Of a stretch of 64,000 nt of DNA, positions 10,276 to 20,158 are shown one piece after another; positions within the stretch are counted from its first letter, which is position 1; every line of letters begins with the position of its first letter. This DNA is from Rarobacter incanus (lineage in GTDB: Bacteria; Actinomycetota; Actinomycetes; Actinomycetales; Cellulomonadaceae): contig NZ_VFNV01000001.1 in the NCBI RefSeq assembly GCF_006715765.1, forward strand, positions 558,001 through 622,000, given 5' to 3'. The position numbers were made by a program, and so were the translations under genes. The notes under the pieces were generated by a model. That model did not search any database and had not been told where the DNA came from. It saw only the letters and a program-made list of their open reading frames with translations.

Positions 10276-13215
10276 ATGTCACCAGCGGTTTCAATCCGAC
10301 GAGCATTCCAACGACCGATCCGCGCGGCAGCACCGGACGCGGCCTCCGCGATCGTGTCAGTGGGCTCCCCGCATCAACTGGCGACCGATTTGCAGGCGAT
10401 CGTGGGGGAAGAAAATGTCCTCAGCGAGCCGATCGATCTGGTCAGATTCGGCACGGACGCGTCACCGTATCGGTACATCCCGGCCGTCGTCGTGCGGCCC
10501 CGTTCGATACAGGATGTGCAGGGCCTGCTGGACTACGCCCGCAAGAGCGGCCGATCGTTGACATTCCGGGCGGGCGGCACGTCCCTGAACGGGCAGTCGC
10601 AAACCGACGACATCCTGGTGGATGTGCGCGAGCACTTCCGGGAAATCAGCGCGCTGGGCGGCGGGAAACAACTTCGCTCGCAACCGGGAATCGTCCTGAC
10701 TAGAGCAAACGCGCATCTTGCTCCCTATGGTCGCAAGCTTGGCCCCGACCCCGCCAGTTCCGCGGCAGCGACGATCGGGGGCGTGCTCGCCAACAACGCG
10801 TCTGGCATGACGTGCGGAACCCAATTCAATTCCTACCGCACGCTCGCATCCGCAACGATCGTGCTCGCGTCGGGCACCGTGATCGATACCGGCAGCGCGG
10901 ACGCCGATGCGGTTCTTGAGAAGAACGAGCCCGCCCTGTTCGCGAAGCTGGTCGACTTGCGGGACAGGATCCGCGCCGATGAGGAGCTTTCCGCGCTGCT
11001 TCGCCGCAAGTTCGCGATCAAGAACACGTCTGGGTACCGGCTCGATGCCTTCTTGGACGAGGATTCGCCCGCGCAGATACTGCGCCTCCTTGCAGTGGGC
11101 TCGGAGGGGACGCTCGGGTTCATCGCGGACACAGTGTGGAACACGCTCGAACTTGGGCGCCGCCACACAACCGCGTTCTTCCGTTTCCCCACGCTCGAAA
11201 GCGCGGCAGCCGCGGTTCCGGGCTTCAACGACGCGGGGGCGCAAGCGGTCGAACTACTCGACGCCGCATCGATCCGTTCCGCCGCGGGGGTCGCGGGGGC
11301 TCCGGACTGGATGCGCACGCTGGGACCCGATGCGACCGATGCGGCCGTCCTGATCGAGTTGAGATCCAACGACGAGGCCGCCCTCGCCGCATTCGAATCG
11401 CGCGCGCAGGCCGTCGTCGACGCGGCGCAGGCAGCGGGCCCGGTGACCGGCTCCTTCACCCGCGATTCTGCGGTTTCCGGTGGGTATTGGCGCGTCCGCT
11501 CCGGCCTATTGGCCACCGTCGGCGCGGCGCGCCCGCCCCGCACCGCGCTCATTACGGAGGACGTGTGCGTGCCGCCGACCGATTTGGCCAGTGCCTGCCC
11601 CGATTTGCAAAGGCTCCTCGTGGAGCACGGATTCACGGGTGCCGTCAACGGACATGCCTCGGCCGGGAATCTGCACTTCTACCTCTATTTGGACGCTGCC
11701 GACGCGCAGCAGGTTGCCACGTATCGGCGGTTCATGGACGATCTTGTCGACCTCATTTGCGACAAATACCACGGTTCCCTTAAGGGCGAACACGGCACCG
11801 GACGCAACATGACCCCCTACATCGAGCAGGAATGGGGCACCAAGGCCATCGATCTCATGTGGGAGGTGAAGCACGCGCTCGATCCCGACGGGCTCCTGGC
11901 GCCGGGCGTCTTCTTGAACAAGGATAAGGACGCTGCGTTCCGCAACCTGAAGTCGATGCCGCTGGTCGCCGCTGACCTCGATCCCTGCATCGAGTGTGGG
12001 TTCTGTGAACCGGTGTGCCCCTCGCGGCATATCACCACGACCCCGCGGCAGCGGATCGCGTTGCAGCGCGAGTTGGCTAGGCAGGGCTGGCACGGCCCGC
12101 TCGAACACCAGCTCGTCGAGGACTACGAATACGACGCCGTCAACACCTGCGCAGGCGATTCGTCGTGCGCGATTGCGTGCCCGGTCGGGATCGACACCGG
12201 CCACGCCATGAAGCGGGTGCGCCGCGATTCGTTCTCCCCCACCGGTCAGCGCGTCGGCAAGGCGGCCGCGAAGCACTTCGGCGCCATCGCCCCGGTGGCG
12301 CGAGTGGCAATCGGCGCGGCGGGTGCGATGCGCGTAGTCATTGGCGACCGCGGCCTGCGGGCGATTACCGATGTGGCCCGCACGGTCGTGGGGAAGGACA
12401 TTTTCCCGCAGTGGCTTCCCGAAATGCCCGGCGCCGCACCGAAGCTACCGACCACCCACCACGCGGGGGCCCAGGCCGTGCTGTTCGCGGCCTGCATCAA
12501 CCGGATTTTCGGGCCGCCGCGTGGCACCGATAAGCACGTAGGCGTCACGCAGGCCTTGGTCGCCTTGGGCGAGCGCACGGGGCACCCGCTGTGGATTCCC
12601 GACGACATCGCGGGTGATTGCTGCGCGACCATTTGGCAGTCCAAGGGCCTCAAGGACGGCAACGAGTTGATGGCGGCAAGGATCGTCGAGGATATGCATC
12701 GGTGGTCCGCGGGCGGCAAGCTGCCGATCGTGGTCGACGCGGCCAGTTGCACCCTGGGTGTTACCCATGAGGTGGTCGAACACCTCGACGCCGAGCACAA
12801 GGCCATGCATGCGCAGCTGACAATCATGGACTCGATGACTTGGGTGCGGCGGTACGTGCTACCGGACCTCTCCATCCAAAAAACTGTCTCTAGCACCGCG
12901 GTTCACCCCACCTGCTCGATGCACACGCTCGGCATCGAGGACGATCTGATCGCGCTGGCCCACAGCGTCGCCGACGACGTCGTGGTTCCCATAACCGCGA
13001 CTTGCTGCGGTTTTGCCGGGGACCGCGGGTTCCTACACAAGGAGCTCAACGAAACCGCGACCGAGGAAGAGGCGGCCGAGGTGCGCGCCGCCGCCACCGA
13101 AGCGCACCTTTCGGGGAACCGCACCTGCGAGCTAGGCATGGAGCATGGCACCGGGGAAACCTACGAACACGTCATCGTCGCGCTGGAACGCGCGAGCCGC
13201 CCGGCTTCGCGGTAA
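10276..13215 (+). CDS. FAD-linked oxidoreductase with C-terminal Fe-S domain (D-lactate dehydrogenase type)
   Basis: A 979-residue fusion. The N-terminal FAD_binding_4 domain (about 45-270; FRAGGTSLNGQSQTD and GGVLANNASGMTCGT bind FAD) is followed by a FAD-linked oxidase C-terminal domain (to about 570, ending with KGEHGTGRNM). A ferredoxin-like pair comes next: CIECGFCEPVCPS and, less regular, CAGDSSCAIACP. A heterodisulfide-reductase-type region with two CCG-like motifs (GDCCATIW near 780 and TCCGFAGDRGF near 915) closes the protein. This domain order is that of large quinone-linked D-lactate or 2-hydroxyacid dehydrogenases. The exact substrate is inferred. GAAGGA lies 8 bases before the ATG. 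It stands alone, without a lactate permease neighbour. Confidence 0.88.
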   Translation: MSPAVSIRRAFQRPIRAAAPDAASAIVSVGSPHQLATDLQAIVGEENVLSEPIDLVRFGTDASPYRYIPAVVVRPRSIQDVQGLLDYARKSGRSLTFRAGGTSLNGQSQTDDILVDVREHFREISALGGGKQLRSQPGIVLTRANAHLAPYGRKLGPDPASSAAATIGGVLANNASGMTCGTQFNSYRTLASATIVLASGTVIDTGSADADAVLEKNEPALFAKLVDLRDRIRADEELSALLRRKFAIKNTSGYRLDAFLDEDSPAQILRLLAVGSEGTLGFIADTVWNTLELGRRHTTAFFRFPTLESAAAAVPGFNDAGAQAVELLDAASIRSAAGVAGAPDWMRTLGPDATDAAVLIELRSNDEAALAAFESRAQAVVDAAQAAGPVTGSFTRDSAVSGGYWRVRSGLLATVGAARPPRTALITEDVCVPPTDLASACPDLQRLLVEHGFTGAVNGHASAGNLHFYLYLDAADAQQVATYRRFMDDLVDLICDKYHGSLKGEHGTGRNMTPYIEQEWGTKAIDLMWEVKHALDPDGLLAPGVFLNKDKDAAFRNLKSMPLVAADLDPCIECGFCEPVCPSRHITTTPRQRIALQRELARQGWHGPLEHQLVEDYEYDAVNTCAGDSSCAIACPVGIDTGHAMKRVRRDSFSPTGQRVGKAAAKHFGAIAPVARVAIGAAGAMRVVIGDRGLRAITDVARTVVGKDIFPQWLPEMPGAAPKLPTTHHAGAQAVLFAACINRIFGPPRGTDKHVGVTQALVALGERTGHPLWIPDDIAGDCCATIWQSKGLKDGNELMAARIVEDMHRWSAGGKLPIVVDAASCTLGVTHEVVEHLDAEHKAMHAQLTIMDSMTWVRRYVLPDLSIQKTVSSTAVHPTCSMHTLGIEDDLIALAHSVADDVVVPITATCCGFAGDRGFLHKELNETATEEEAAEVRAAATEAHLSGNRTCELGMEHGTGETYEHVIVALERASRPASR

Positions 13216-13284
13216 CGCGGCGCGGCGCGCCGCACCAACGACGCGGGTGGGGTACCCCAGCCCGCGGCACCCCACCCGCACCGC

Positions 13285-14373
13285 CTACTCTTCGAAGGAC
13301 CCCACCTCGGGGTAGACGCGCGGGTGCGTGGTCGCCGTGGCGGTGCCGCGCACCAGCGGCAGGTTCACCCTGGACGCCCACAGCGGCCCGCGATAGATGA
13401 ACCCGGTGTACCCCTGCACTAGGGTCGCGCCAGCATCGAGGTACGCCTGCGCGTCATCGGCCGTGGTGATCCCGCCGCAACCGATCACCACGAAGTCCTG
13501 CCCCAGTCGTTCGCGTACGCGCCGGACGACGGACAGCCCGCGCGCCAGCTCCGGCGGCCCGGACAAACCGCCGGGCCCAAGATCGTGATTGATCGTGGTA
13601 TTCACGGCGACAACCCCGGCCAGGTTCATGTCCTTGACCAGGTCCACGACCTGGTCTATGTCGGCGTTGGCAAGGTCGGGAGCGATTTTCACCAGGATCG
13701 GGACATCGGGCCTGCCCGCCCGCACGGTCGCGATGTTCGCCGCGTGCCGGGTCGCCTCGAGGATCGGCCGTAAGGCATCGACCGATTGCAGATCCCGCAG
13801 CCCGGGGGTATTGGGCGACGACACGTTCACGACCAGGTAGTCGGCGTACGGCGCCAGCAGGGAGGCGCTGGTCGCGTAGTCCATCGCCGCGTCCTGCGCC
13901 AACGTCACCTTCGACTTGCCGATGTTGACGCCGAGCACCACCTCGCGTCCCACCCGCGTCCGCCGCAGGCGCTCGAGGCGCCTGGCGACGACCTGGGCGC
14001 CCTCGTTATTAAATCCCATGCGGTTTCGCAACGACTTGATCGCGATCTCGCGCCACAAACGCGGCTTTTCGTTCCCCGGCTGGGCCAGCGCGGTGATGGT
14101 GCCGACCTCGACGAATCCGAACCCGATGTGAGCCAATCCGACCGCGGCGCGCGCGTTCTTGTCGAATCCGGCTGCCAGACCGAACGGCGCGACGACGGTG
14201 CGCCCGAATACCTTGGTGCCGGCGGTGGGCCGGTACGGCGCGATCAGCCCCAGGCCAAGTTTGCGCAGCACCGGGACCTTTCCGTAGGTTTCGATCGCGC
14301 GGAACGCGAGTTCGTGGGCCACTTCGGGATCCATGCGTTTGAAAACCAGGGAAAAGATCGCGTTATAAAGCAT
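13285..14373 (-). CDS. pyrD: Quinone-dependent dihydroorotate dehydrogenase (class 2)
   Basis: A 362-residue membrane-associated flavoprotein that oxidises dihydroorotate to orotate in pyrimidine synthesis. Class 2 features are visible: the amphipathic N-terminal extension (LYNAIFSLVFKRMDPEVAHELA), the FMN segment FGLAAGFDKNA, VEVGTITALAQPGN, RNRMGFNNEGA, VNVSSPNTPGLRDLQ with the catalytic Ser, and the C-terminal VIGCGGITTADDA. The ATG at 14373 is preferred over a GTG three codons earlier because GAGGTG is positioned 6 bases before the ATG. The gene is isolated from other pyr genes. Confidence 0.93.
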   Translation of the reverse strand: MLYNAIFSLVFKRMDPEVAHELAFRAIETYGKVPVLRKLGLGLIAPYRPTAGTKVFGRTVVAPFGLAAGFDKNARAAVGLAHIGFGFVEVGTITALAQPGNEKPRLWREIAIKSLRNRMGFNNEGAQVVARRLERLRRTRVGREVVLGVNIGKSKVTLAQDAAMDYATSASLLAPYADYLVVNVSSPNTPGLRDLQSVDALRPILEATRHAANIATVRAGRPDVPILVKIAPDLANADIDQVVDLVKDMNLAGVVAVNTTINHDLGPGGLSGPPELARGLSVVRRVRERLGQDFVVIGCGGITTADDAQAYLDAGATLVQGYTGFIYRGPLWASRVNLPLVRGTATATTHPRVYPEVGSFEE

Positions 14374-14422
14374 CGAGGGCACCTCGGTTAGGTTGAATCA
14401 CGCGCGCCGGTGAACGCGCTAA

Positions 14423-14851
14423 CTACATTGTCCCCGATTGTCGGGGGCGCGTGCGCCACAGCCACCACATTCCGACGGCCGGCAACACCAGCGGAATCCA
14501 CCCGTATCCCCTACCGAACTGCGACCACACCGTGGCGTCGGGAAAATCCTGGGGGGCGACGAGGCTGAGAATCCCAACGGTGACGACCCCGATCATCTCG
14601 ATTCCCACCGCGGCCCACGCCACGGGCCGCCATCGCCCGTCACGCGCAAGCGAGATGGTCGCAACGATGTAAACGATCCCGGCGGCCAACGACAGCGCGT
14701 AGGCAAGGGGCGCTTCGCTGCCCTTCGTCGCGATTTGCACGGTGGCGCGCGCGGTCGCGGCCAACGCCAAAATCGCGTAGACCGTCACGATGACGCGTCC
14801 CGGGCCGCGCCCCGAATGGCGCATTTCGCCGGACGTTTCGGCTTCACTCAC
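14423..14851 (-). CDS. Small integral membrane protein, unknown function
   Basis: 142 residues starting VSEAETSGEMRHSGRG, with about four hydrophobic helices (VIVTVYAILALAATA; APLAYALSLAAGIVYIVAT; WAAVGIEMIGVVTVGILSLV; WIPLVLPAVGMWWLW) and short polar loops. The GTG start at 14851 overlaps the stop of the upstream membrane gene in a GTGA arrangement, so the two are translationally coupled. No family name is assigned. Similar pairs occur beside leucyl aminopeptidase genes in related actinobacteria, as far as I recall. Confidence 0.65.
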   Translation of the reverse strand: MSEAETSGEMRHSGRGPGRVIVTVYAILALAATARATVQIATKGSEAPLAYALSLAAGIVYIVATISLARDGRWRPVAWAAVGIEMIGVVTVGILSLVAPQDFPDATVWSQFGRGYGWIPLVLPAVGMWWLWRTRPRQSGTM

Positions 14852-15207
14852 GCGACACCCTCCCAGATGCCGTGCATTCGCCACTGCATCACCAACATGA
14901 CAAAACTGACCACGACCATAACCACCGAGCTGTATCGCGTGCGTTCGACGAAGGCGACCGCCGCCGCGCCGGGCAGCATGAGCAGCGCAATGATTGCGTA
15001 GCTGATCCAGGTGACGAAGTCGTCCGCGCCGCCGCCCCCGCGGCTCAGGATTCCACCCGCGATCGCCTGGATCAGCCATATGGCTTCGCCGACCGCGGCG
15101 ACCCAAAGCTGGTTGAGGATGACCGCGCGGTCCTTGGCGGCGAAAACCGAGCTCCAGCAGATCAGCACCACCAGCGGCGCGCATGAAATCCAGGCAAGAG
15201 TCGTCAC
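14848..15207 (-). CDS. Small integral membrane protein, unknown function
   Basis: 119 residues with four predicted membrane helices (LAWISCAPLVVLICWSSVFA; AVGEAIWLIQAIAGGILS; FVTWISYAIIALLMLPGAAA; VVMVVVSFVMLVMQWRMHG). The GTG at 15207 has TAGGCT 7 bases upstream, giving a leaderless start. A longer upstream reading overlaps pepA on the other strand and is not credible. It shares a 4-base overlap with the next membrane gene, and the two products may form one complex. Function is not recognised. Confidence 0.65.
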   Translation of the reverse strand: MTTLAWISCAPLVVLICWSSVFAAKDRAVILNQLWVAAVGEAIWLIQAIAGGILSRGGGGADDFVTWISYAIIALLMLPGAAAVAFVERTRYSSVVMVVVSFVMLVMQWRMHGIWEGVA

Positions 15208-15271
15208 AGGGATGAGCCTATCGCCATTTCGCGGTGCGTAGTTTTGTCCCCGGGGCGATAGCATCGAAGGC

Positions 15272-16756
15272 GTGACTGAATTTACCGCGCTTCCGTTGTT
15301 TTCATTCGTCGACGAGTTCCCCGCCTCCGATTCCCCCGTTATTCGCGTTGCCGCGGTGTCGGGTGGCGGCGCCGAGCCGTCCACCACGGTACTGGGGCCG
15401 CTCAGCGCCCAGGTGCCCGCGGGCACCGACTTCGCGTTGCTGGGCATCAAGCCCGCAGCTGGCGCGGTGTCCACGTTGGCGCTCGGCCCGGGGGCGTCTC
15501 CCCTGGTGCTCGCGGGTATTGGCGCGGACGCGACCGTGACCTCGCTGCGCGACGCGGCGGCCAGCGCCGCGCGCGCGCTGGTGACGCGGTCGGCCGATCT
15601 GCACTTCGCTTTTCCCATCGGTGACAGGGATCAGGCAGTCGCGGTCGGGCTGGGGGCGGTTTTGGGCGCCTATACCTACGACCGTTACAGGTCGAAGAGT
15701 GCCGGTGACGCCGCGCAGGCGGTCATCCGCGTGCTGCTGCCCGCCGATTTGGCGGGCGTCGCCGACGAATTGACGCAGCGTGTCCTGGTCGTTGCCGAAC
15801 AGGTGTACCGCACGCGTGACCTTGTCAACGAGGCGCCCAACGACCTGAGCCCGCAGGCCTTTGCGGACTACGCGGTGAAGGCGGCAAAGGCGGCGCGCGT
15901 GAAGACGACCGTGTTCGACTCCAAGGCGCTGGCCGACGGCGGCTTCGGTGGGTTGGTGGCCGTCGGGCAGGGTTCGGTTCGCCCCCCGCGGTTGGTCAAG
16001 GTCGCTTATAGGCCCGCCCGCGCCAAGCAGCACATCGCGCTGGTGGGCAAGGGGATTACTTTCGATTCGGGTGGGTTGTCCCTCAAGCCGGCGAAGTCGA
16101 TGGAAACCATGAAGTCCGACATGGCGGGGGCCGCCACCGTTCTTGGCGCCGTGCTGGCGGCGGCCCAGCTCAAACTCCCGGTGGCGGTCACCGGGTGGCT
16201 GTGCCTGGCCGAAAACCTGCCCTCGGGCAGCGCCACTCGCCCCTCCGACGTGATTACCATGCGTAACGGGAAGACCGTCGAGGTCCTCAACACCGATGCG
16301 GAGGGCCGCCTGGTACTTGCCGACGGCCTGAGCGCGGCGGTTGCGGAGAAGCCGGATGCGGTGATCGACATTGCCACCCTGACCGGTGCGCAGCTCGTCG
16401 CGTTGGGCCCCGATATCGCGGCGGTCATGGGCACTGACGAAACGCGATCGGCCGTGCTTGCCGCGGCGCGCGAGGCGGATGAGTCGATGTGGCCGATGCC
16501 GCTGCCCGAGGATCTCAAGGACGGTCTGGAATCGCAGGTCGCGGACCTGAAGAACATCGGGGACCGGTTCGGCGGAATGCTCGTCGCCGGATTGTTCCTC
16601 AAGGAATTCGTGGACGATGTGCCGTGGGCGCACCTCGACGTGGCCGGCCCCGCCTACAACGAGCGCGGTGCGCGCGGGATCAATGCGCCGGGCGGAACCG
16701 GGTTCGGGTTGCTCACCCTCTTGCGTGTGATTGAGAATCGCGCCCTGGGTCGATAG
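15272..16756 (+). CDS. pepA: Leucyl aminopeptidase (M17)
   Basis: A 494-residue cytosolic hexameric exopeptidase with two metal ions. M17 motifs are complete: VGKGITFDSGGLSLKPAKSM (metal Lys and Asp), the signature NTDAEGRLVLADGL (metal Asp and Glu, catalytic Arg), and IDIATLTGAQLVALG. The N-terminal domain (about 1-170) is the usual divergent macro-like fold. The GTG at 15272 follows TAGCAT by 7 bases, consistent with a leaderless mRNA. It is divergent from the membrane-protein pair, with a 64-base gap that carries both leaderless promoters. Confidence 0.94.
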   Translation: MTEFTALPLFSFVDEFPASDSPVIRVAAVSGGGAEPSTTVLGPLSAQVPAGTDFALLGIKPAAGAVSTLALGPGASPLVLAGIGADATVTSLRDAAASAARALVTRSADLHFAFPIGDRDQAVAVGLGAVLGAYTYDRYRSKSAGDAAQAVIRVLLPADLAGVADELTQRVLVVAEQVYRTRDLVNEAPNDLSPQAFADYAVKAAKAARVKTTVFDSKALADGGFGGLVAVGQGSVRPPRLVKVAYRPARAKQHIALVGKGITFDSGGLSLKPAKSMETMKSDMAGAATVLGAVLAAAQLKLPVAVTGWLCLAENLPSGSATRPSDVITMRNGKTVEVLNTDAEGRLVLADGLSAAVAEKPDAVIDIATLTGAQLVALGPDIAAVMGTDETRSAVLAAAREADESMWPMPLPEDLKDGLESQVADLKNIGDRFGGMLVAGLFLKEFVDDVPWAHLDVAGPAYNERGARGINAPGGTGFGLLTLLRVIENRALGR

Positions 16757-16913
16757 GCCCGGGTGGTAACTTCGCACGACAGCCGGGTAATGTGGCCTTG
16801 GTCGCAATTTTGCCCGAAATTGACAAACCGTGCGGCTCGGCCGCACTGTTTGGTCGTAAAGTGTCCCCATGGGTCTTTAGCCCCCCGGATGAACTGCACC
16901 GAAGGAGTTGTAC

Positions 16914-18302
16914 GTGGCCGACGCAATTGCCACCACTAAGTTCGACATCGTCATTTTGGGCGGTGGCAGCGGCGGTTACGCCACTGCTCTACGCGCAGCA
17001 CAGTTGGGTAAATCCGTCGCGCTGATTGAGGGCGACAAGGTGGGGGGAACCTGCCTGCACTACGGATGCATCCCGACCAAGGCTCTGCTGCACGCCGCCG
17101 AGGTTGCCGACGAGACGCGCGAGGCCGATTCAATCGGTGTTTTGGCGCAGCTCAATGGCATAGACATGCCGAAGGTGAACGTCTATAAGCAGGGCGTTAT
17201 CTCGCGCCTTTACAAGGGCCTGCAGGGCCTGGTTGCCTCCCGCAAGGTGACCGTTATCAATGGTTGGGGCCGCCTGGTCAGCCAGAACGAGGTCGAGGTC
17301 GACGGCGTGCGCTACACCGGCGAGCACATCGTGTTGGCAACCGGCTCGTATTCGCGATCGCTGCCCGGCCTGGAAATCGGCGGGCGGGTCATAACGTCCG
17401 ACGCGGCCCTCAACCTCGAATATGTCCCCAACTCGGCGATTATCCTCGGCGGCGGCGTCATCGGCGTCGAGTTCGCTTCCGTGTGGAAGTCGTTCGGGGC
17501 CGACGTCACCATCGTCGAGGGGCTGCCGCACCTGGTTCCCAACGAGGACGAGGCGCTGTCCAAGGCGTTGGAGCGCGCGTACCGCAAGCGTGGCATAAAG
17601 TTCAACCTGGGCGACCGGTTCTCGGGTGTGGTGCAGAACGACTCTGGCGTGACCGTGACCCTCGAATCGGGCAAGACTTTCTCGGCCGACCTGCTGCTGG
17701 TGGCGGTGGGACGCGGTCCGCGCACGCAGGATCTGGGCTTCGAGGCGCAGGGCATCACCATGGATCGTGGGTTCGTCATCGTCGATGACAACCTGCGCAC
17801 GGGCGTCGGCAACATCTGGGCGGTCGGTGACATTGTCCCCGGTCTCCAGCTCGCCCACCGCGGCTTCCAGCAGGGAATCTACGTCGCCGAACAGATCGCG
17901 GGACTGTCCACGGCCCCCATCATCGAGTCGAACATCCCCCGCGTCACTTACTGCAACCCCGAAGTCGCGTCCGTTGGCCTCACCGAAGCCAAGGCGAAGG
18001 AGGCGTACGGCGAGGGTTCGATCGAGACGCTCGAATACAACCTAGGCGGTAACGGCAAGAGCCAGATCCTGGGCACGCAGGGCTTCATCAAGCTAGTGCG
18101 CGTGACCGACGGCCCCGTTGTCGGCGTCCACATGATCGGCGCACGCGTTGGTGAACTCATCGGAGAGAGCCAACTCATCGTCAGCTGGGAGGCATTCCCC
18201 GAGGACGTCGCTCCGCTCATTCACGCACACCCCACCCAAAACGAGGCGCTCGGCGAGGCATTCCTGGCGCTCGCCGGCAAGCCACTTCACGCCCACAACT
18301 AG
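16914..18302 (+). CDS. lpdA: Dihydrolipoyl dehydrogenase (E3)
   Basis: A 462-residue FAD disulfide oxidoreductase that reoxidises dihydrolipoyl groups of 2-oxoacid dehydrogenase complexes with NAD. Seen: the FAD site ILGGGSGGYATALRAAQLG, the redox disulfide Cys47-Cys52 in GGTCLHYGCIPTK, the NAD site ILGGGVIGVEFASVW, WAVGDIVPGLQLAHRG, and the C-terminal HAHPTQNEALGEAF with the active-site His-Glu. The GTG at 16914 has GAAGGAG at 16901-16907. sucB follows after 24 bases with its own Shine-Dalgarno, so the E3-E2 pair is an operon. Confidence 0.95.
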   Translation: MADAIATTKFDIVILGGGSGGYATALRAAQLGKSVALIEGDKVGGTCLHYGCIPTKALLHAAEVADETREADSIGVLAQLNGIDMPKVNVYKQGVISRLYKGLQGLVASRKVTVINGWGRLVSQNEVEVDGVRYTGEHIVLATGSYSRSLPGLEIGGRVITSDAALNLEYVPNSAIILGGGVIGVEFASVWKSFGADVTIVEGLPHLVPNEDEALSKALERAYRKRGIKFNLGDRFSGVVQNDSGVTVTLESGKTFSADLLLVAVGRGPRTQDLGFEAQGITMDRGFVIVDDNLRTGVGNIWAVGDIVPGLQLAHRGFQQGIYVAEQIAGLSTAPIIESNIPRVTYCNPEVASVGLTEAKAKEAYGEGSIETLEYNLGGNGKSQILGTQGFIKLVRVTDGPVVGVHMIGARVGELIGESQLIVSWEAFPEDVAPLIHAHPTQNEALGEAFLALAGKPLHAHN

Positions 18303-18326
18303 AGCCTGCGAAGGAGATAACCAATC

Positions 18327-20138
18327 ATGTCCCACAACGTGGAGCTTCCCGCACTGGGCGAGTCGGTCACCGAGGGCACCGTCACGCGGTGGCTGAAAGG
18401 CGTCGGCGACACCGTCGAGGTCGACGAACCCTTACTCGAGGTTTCGACCGATAAGGTCGACACGGAAATCCCTTCGCCGGTTGCTGGCGTCATCGAACAG
18501 ATCCTCGTGCAAGAAGATGACGAGGTCCCCGTCGGCGCCGTGCTTGCCGTGATCGGTGATGGTTCGGCCGCGCCGGCTCCCGCGCCTGCCCCCGCGGCTC
18601 CGGCCCCCGCATCCGCTCCGGCTCCGGCCCCCGCTCCGGCGGCCCCCGCTCCGGCGGCCCCCGCGGCTCCGGCCCCCGCTCCGGCGGCCCCCGCGGCTCC
18701 GGCCCCCGCCGCCGCGGCTCCCGCCGCGGGCGGCGACGCGGAAGAAGTGCGCCTCCCCGCGCTCGGCGAGTCCGTGACAGAAGGAACCGTCACCCGCTGG
18801 CTGAAGGCCGTCGGAGACAGCGTCGAAGTGGATGAACCGCTCGTCGAAATCTCCACGGACAAGGTCGACACGGAGGTCCCGTCGCCCGTCGCCGGGATCA
18901 TTCAGCAGATTCTCGTCCAAGAAGATGACGAGGTCCCCGTTGGCGCGGTTCTGGCCATCGTTGGTTCGGGTGCGCCCGCACCCGCACCCGCAACCGCTCC
19001 GGTCGCCGCGGCTCCCGCGCCGGCTGCCCCGGCACCGGTGGCGCCTGCTGCTCCCGCGGCTCCCCCGGCACCCGTGTCTCCCCCGGCACCCCCGGCACCG
19101 GTGGCTCCCCCGGCACCCGCACATGCGGCCCCGCCCGCACCGGCACCCGCCGCAGCGGCACCCTCCGCACCGGCTCCCGCAACGCTCGCGCCGATCCCCG
19201 CAAGCACCGCCGGATCGGGATACGTGACGCCCGTTGTCCGAAAGCTCGCATCGTCCAAGGGCGTGGACCTGTCCAAGGTCACCGGGACGGGTGTGGGCGG
19301 ACGCATCCGCCGCGAGGACGTCCTGGCGGCCGCGGCCACCGCGGCTCCTGCGGAAAGCTCCGCGGCGCCGGCGCAGGCCTCGTCGGTACAAACACCGTCC
19401 ACCATTTTGCCGGTGTCCCCGCTTCGCGGAACCACGGAAAAGGCCTCGCGACTGCGCAAGATCATCGCGGAGCGTATGGTCGAGGCGCTGCAAACCCAGG
19501 CGCAGCTGACCACCGTTGTCGAGGTCGACGTAACGCGGCTATACAAGTTGCGTGCGGCCAACAAGGAAGCCTTCAGGGCGAAGCACGGCGCGAACCTGAC
19601 CTTCCTGCCGTTCTACGTGCAGGCAGCCACGGAGGCACTCAAGGCCTACCCCAAGGTGAACGGCGTGCTTGCCGACGGCATCATCACCTACCCGGGTTCC
19701 GAGAACATCGGAATCGCAGTCGACACCGAGCGCGGGCTGCTTGTTCCCGTCGTCCACGAGGCCGGGGAAAAGTCGCTGCCGCAGATCGCCGCGGCGATCG
19801 GCGACCTGGCCGGGCGCACCCGGAACAACAAGGTGACCCCCGATGAGCTTTCGGGTGCCACCTTCACGATCACCAACACGGGTTCGGGCGGCGCGTTGTT
19901 CGACACCCCGATCGTGCCCGCTGGAACATCGGCGATCCTGGGAACGGGAACCATCGTCAAGCGTCCGGCCGTCGTCAAGGGCCCGGACGGGGACGAGGTC
20001 ATCGCTATCCGCCAGTTCACCTACCTCTCGCTGTCGTACGACCACCGCTTGGTCGATGGCGCCGATGCAGCCCGCTACCTCACCGCGGTCAAGAACCGCA
20101 TCGAGGAGGCGGCATTCGAGGGTGACCTGGACCTCTAG
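18327..20138 (+). CDS. sucB: Dihydrolipoamide acyltransferase (E2), two lipoyl domains
   Basis: 603 residues: lipoyl domain 1 (about 1-80, lipoyl Lys43), a long Ala-Pro linker, lipoyl domain 2 (about 138-216, Lys179), a second Ala-Pro linker, an E3-binding domain (about 298-335, YVTPVVRKLASSKGVD) and a catalytic domain (about 375-603) ending with SYDHRLVDGAD (His573, Asp577). The actinobacterial annotation is 2-oxoglutarate dehydrogenase E2, although such proteins often serve pyruvate dehydrogenase. The lipoyl domains are near duplicates and the linkers are low-complexity GC-rich DNA prone to length change. AAGGAG at 18311-18316 precedes the ATG. LipB and LipA encoded just downstream would supply its cofactor. 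Confidence 0.93.
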   Translation: MSHNVELPALGESVTEGTVTRWLKGVGDTVEVDEPLLEVSTDKVDTEIPSPVAGVIEQILVQEDDEVPVGAVLAVIGDGSAAPAPAPAPAAPAPASAPAPAPAPAAPAPAAPAAPAPAPAAPAAPAPAAAAPAAGGDAEEVRLPALGESVTEGTVTRWLKAVGDSVEVDEPLVEISTDKVDTEVPSPVAGIIQQILVQEDDEVPVGAVLAIVGSGAPAPAPATAPVAAAPAPAAPAPVAPAAPAAPPAPVSPPAPPAPVAPPAPAHAAPPAPAPAAAAPSAPAPATLAPIPASTAGSGYVTPVVRKLASSKGVDLSKVTGTGVGGRIRREDVLAAAATAAPAESSAAPAQASSVQTPSTILPVSPLRGTTEKASRLRKIIAERMVEALQTQAQLTTVVEVDVTRLYKLRAANKEAFRAKHGANLTFLPFYVQAATEALKAYPKVNGVLADGIITYPGSENIGIAVDTERGLLVPVVHEAGEKSLPQIAAAIGDLAGRTRNNKVTPDELSGATFTITNTGSGGALFDTPIVPAGTSAILGTGTIVKRPAVVKGPDGDEVIAIRQFTYLSLSYDHRLVDGADAARYLTAVKNRIEEAAFEGDLDL

Positions 20139-20158
20139 GGCACGCCGGTTTAGCACCA

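Noticed and set aside
18556-19493. Several long open frames opposite or out of phase with sucB
   Set aside because: They are generated by the GC-rich Ala-Pro linkers; the lipoyl, E3-binding and catalytic domains fix the true frame.
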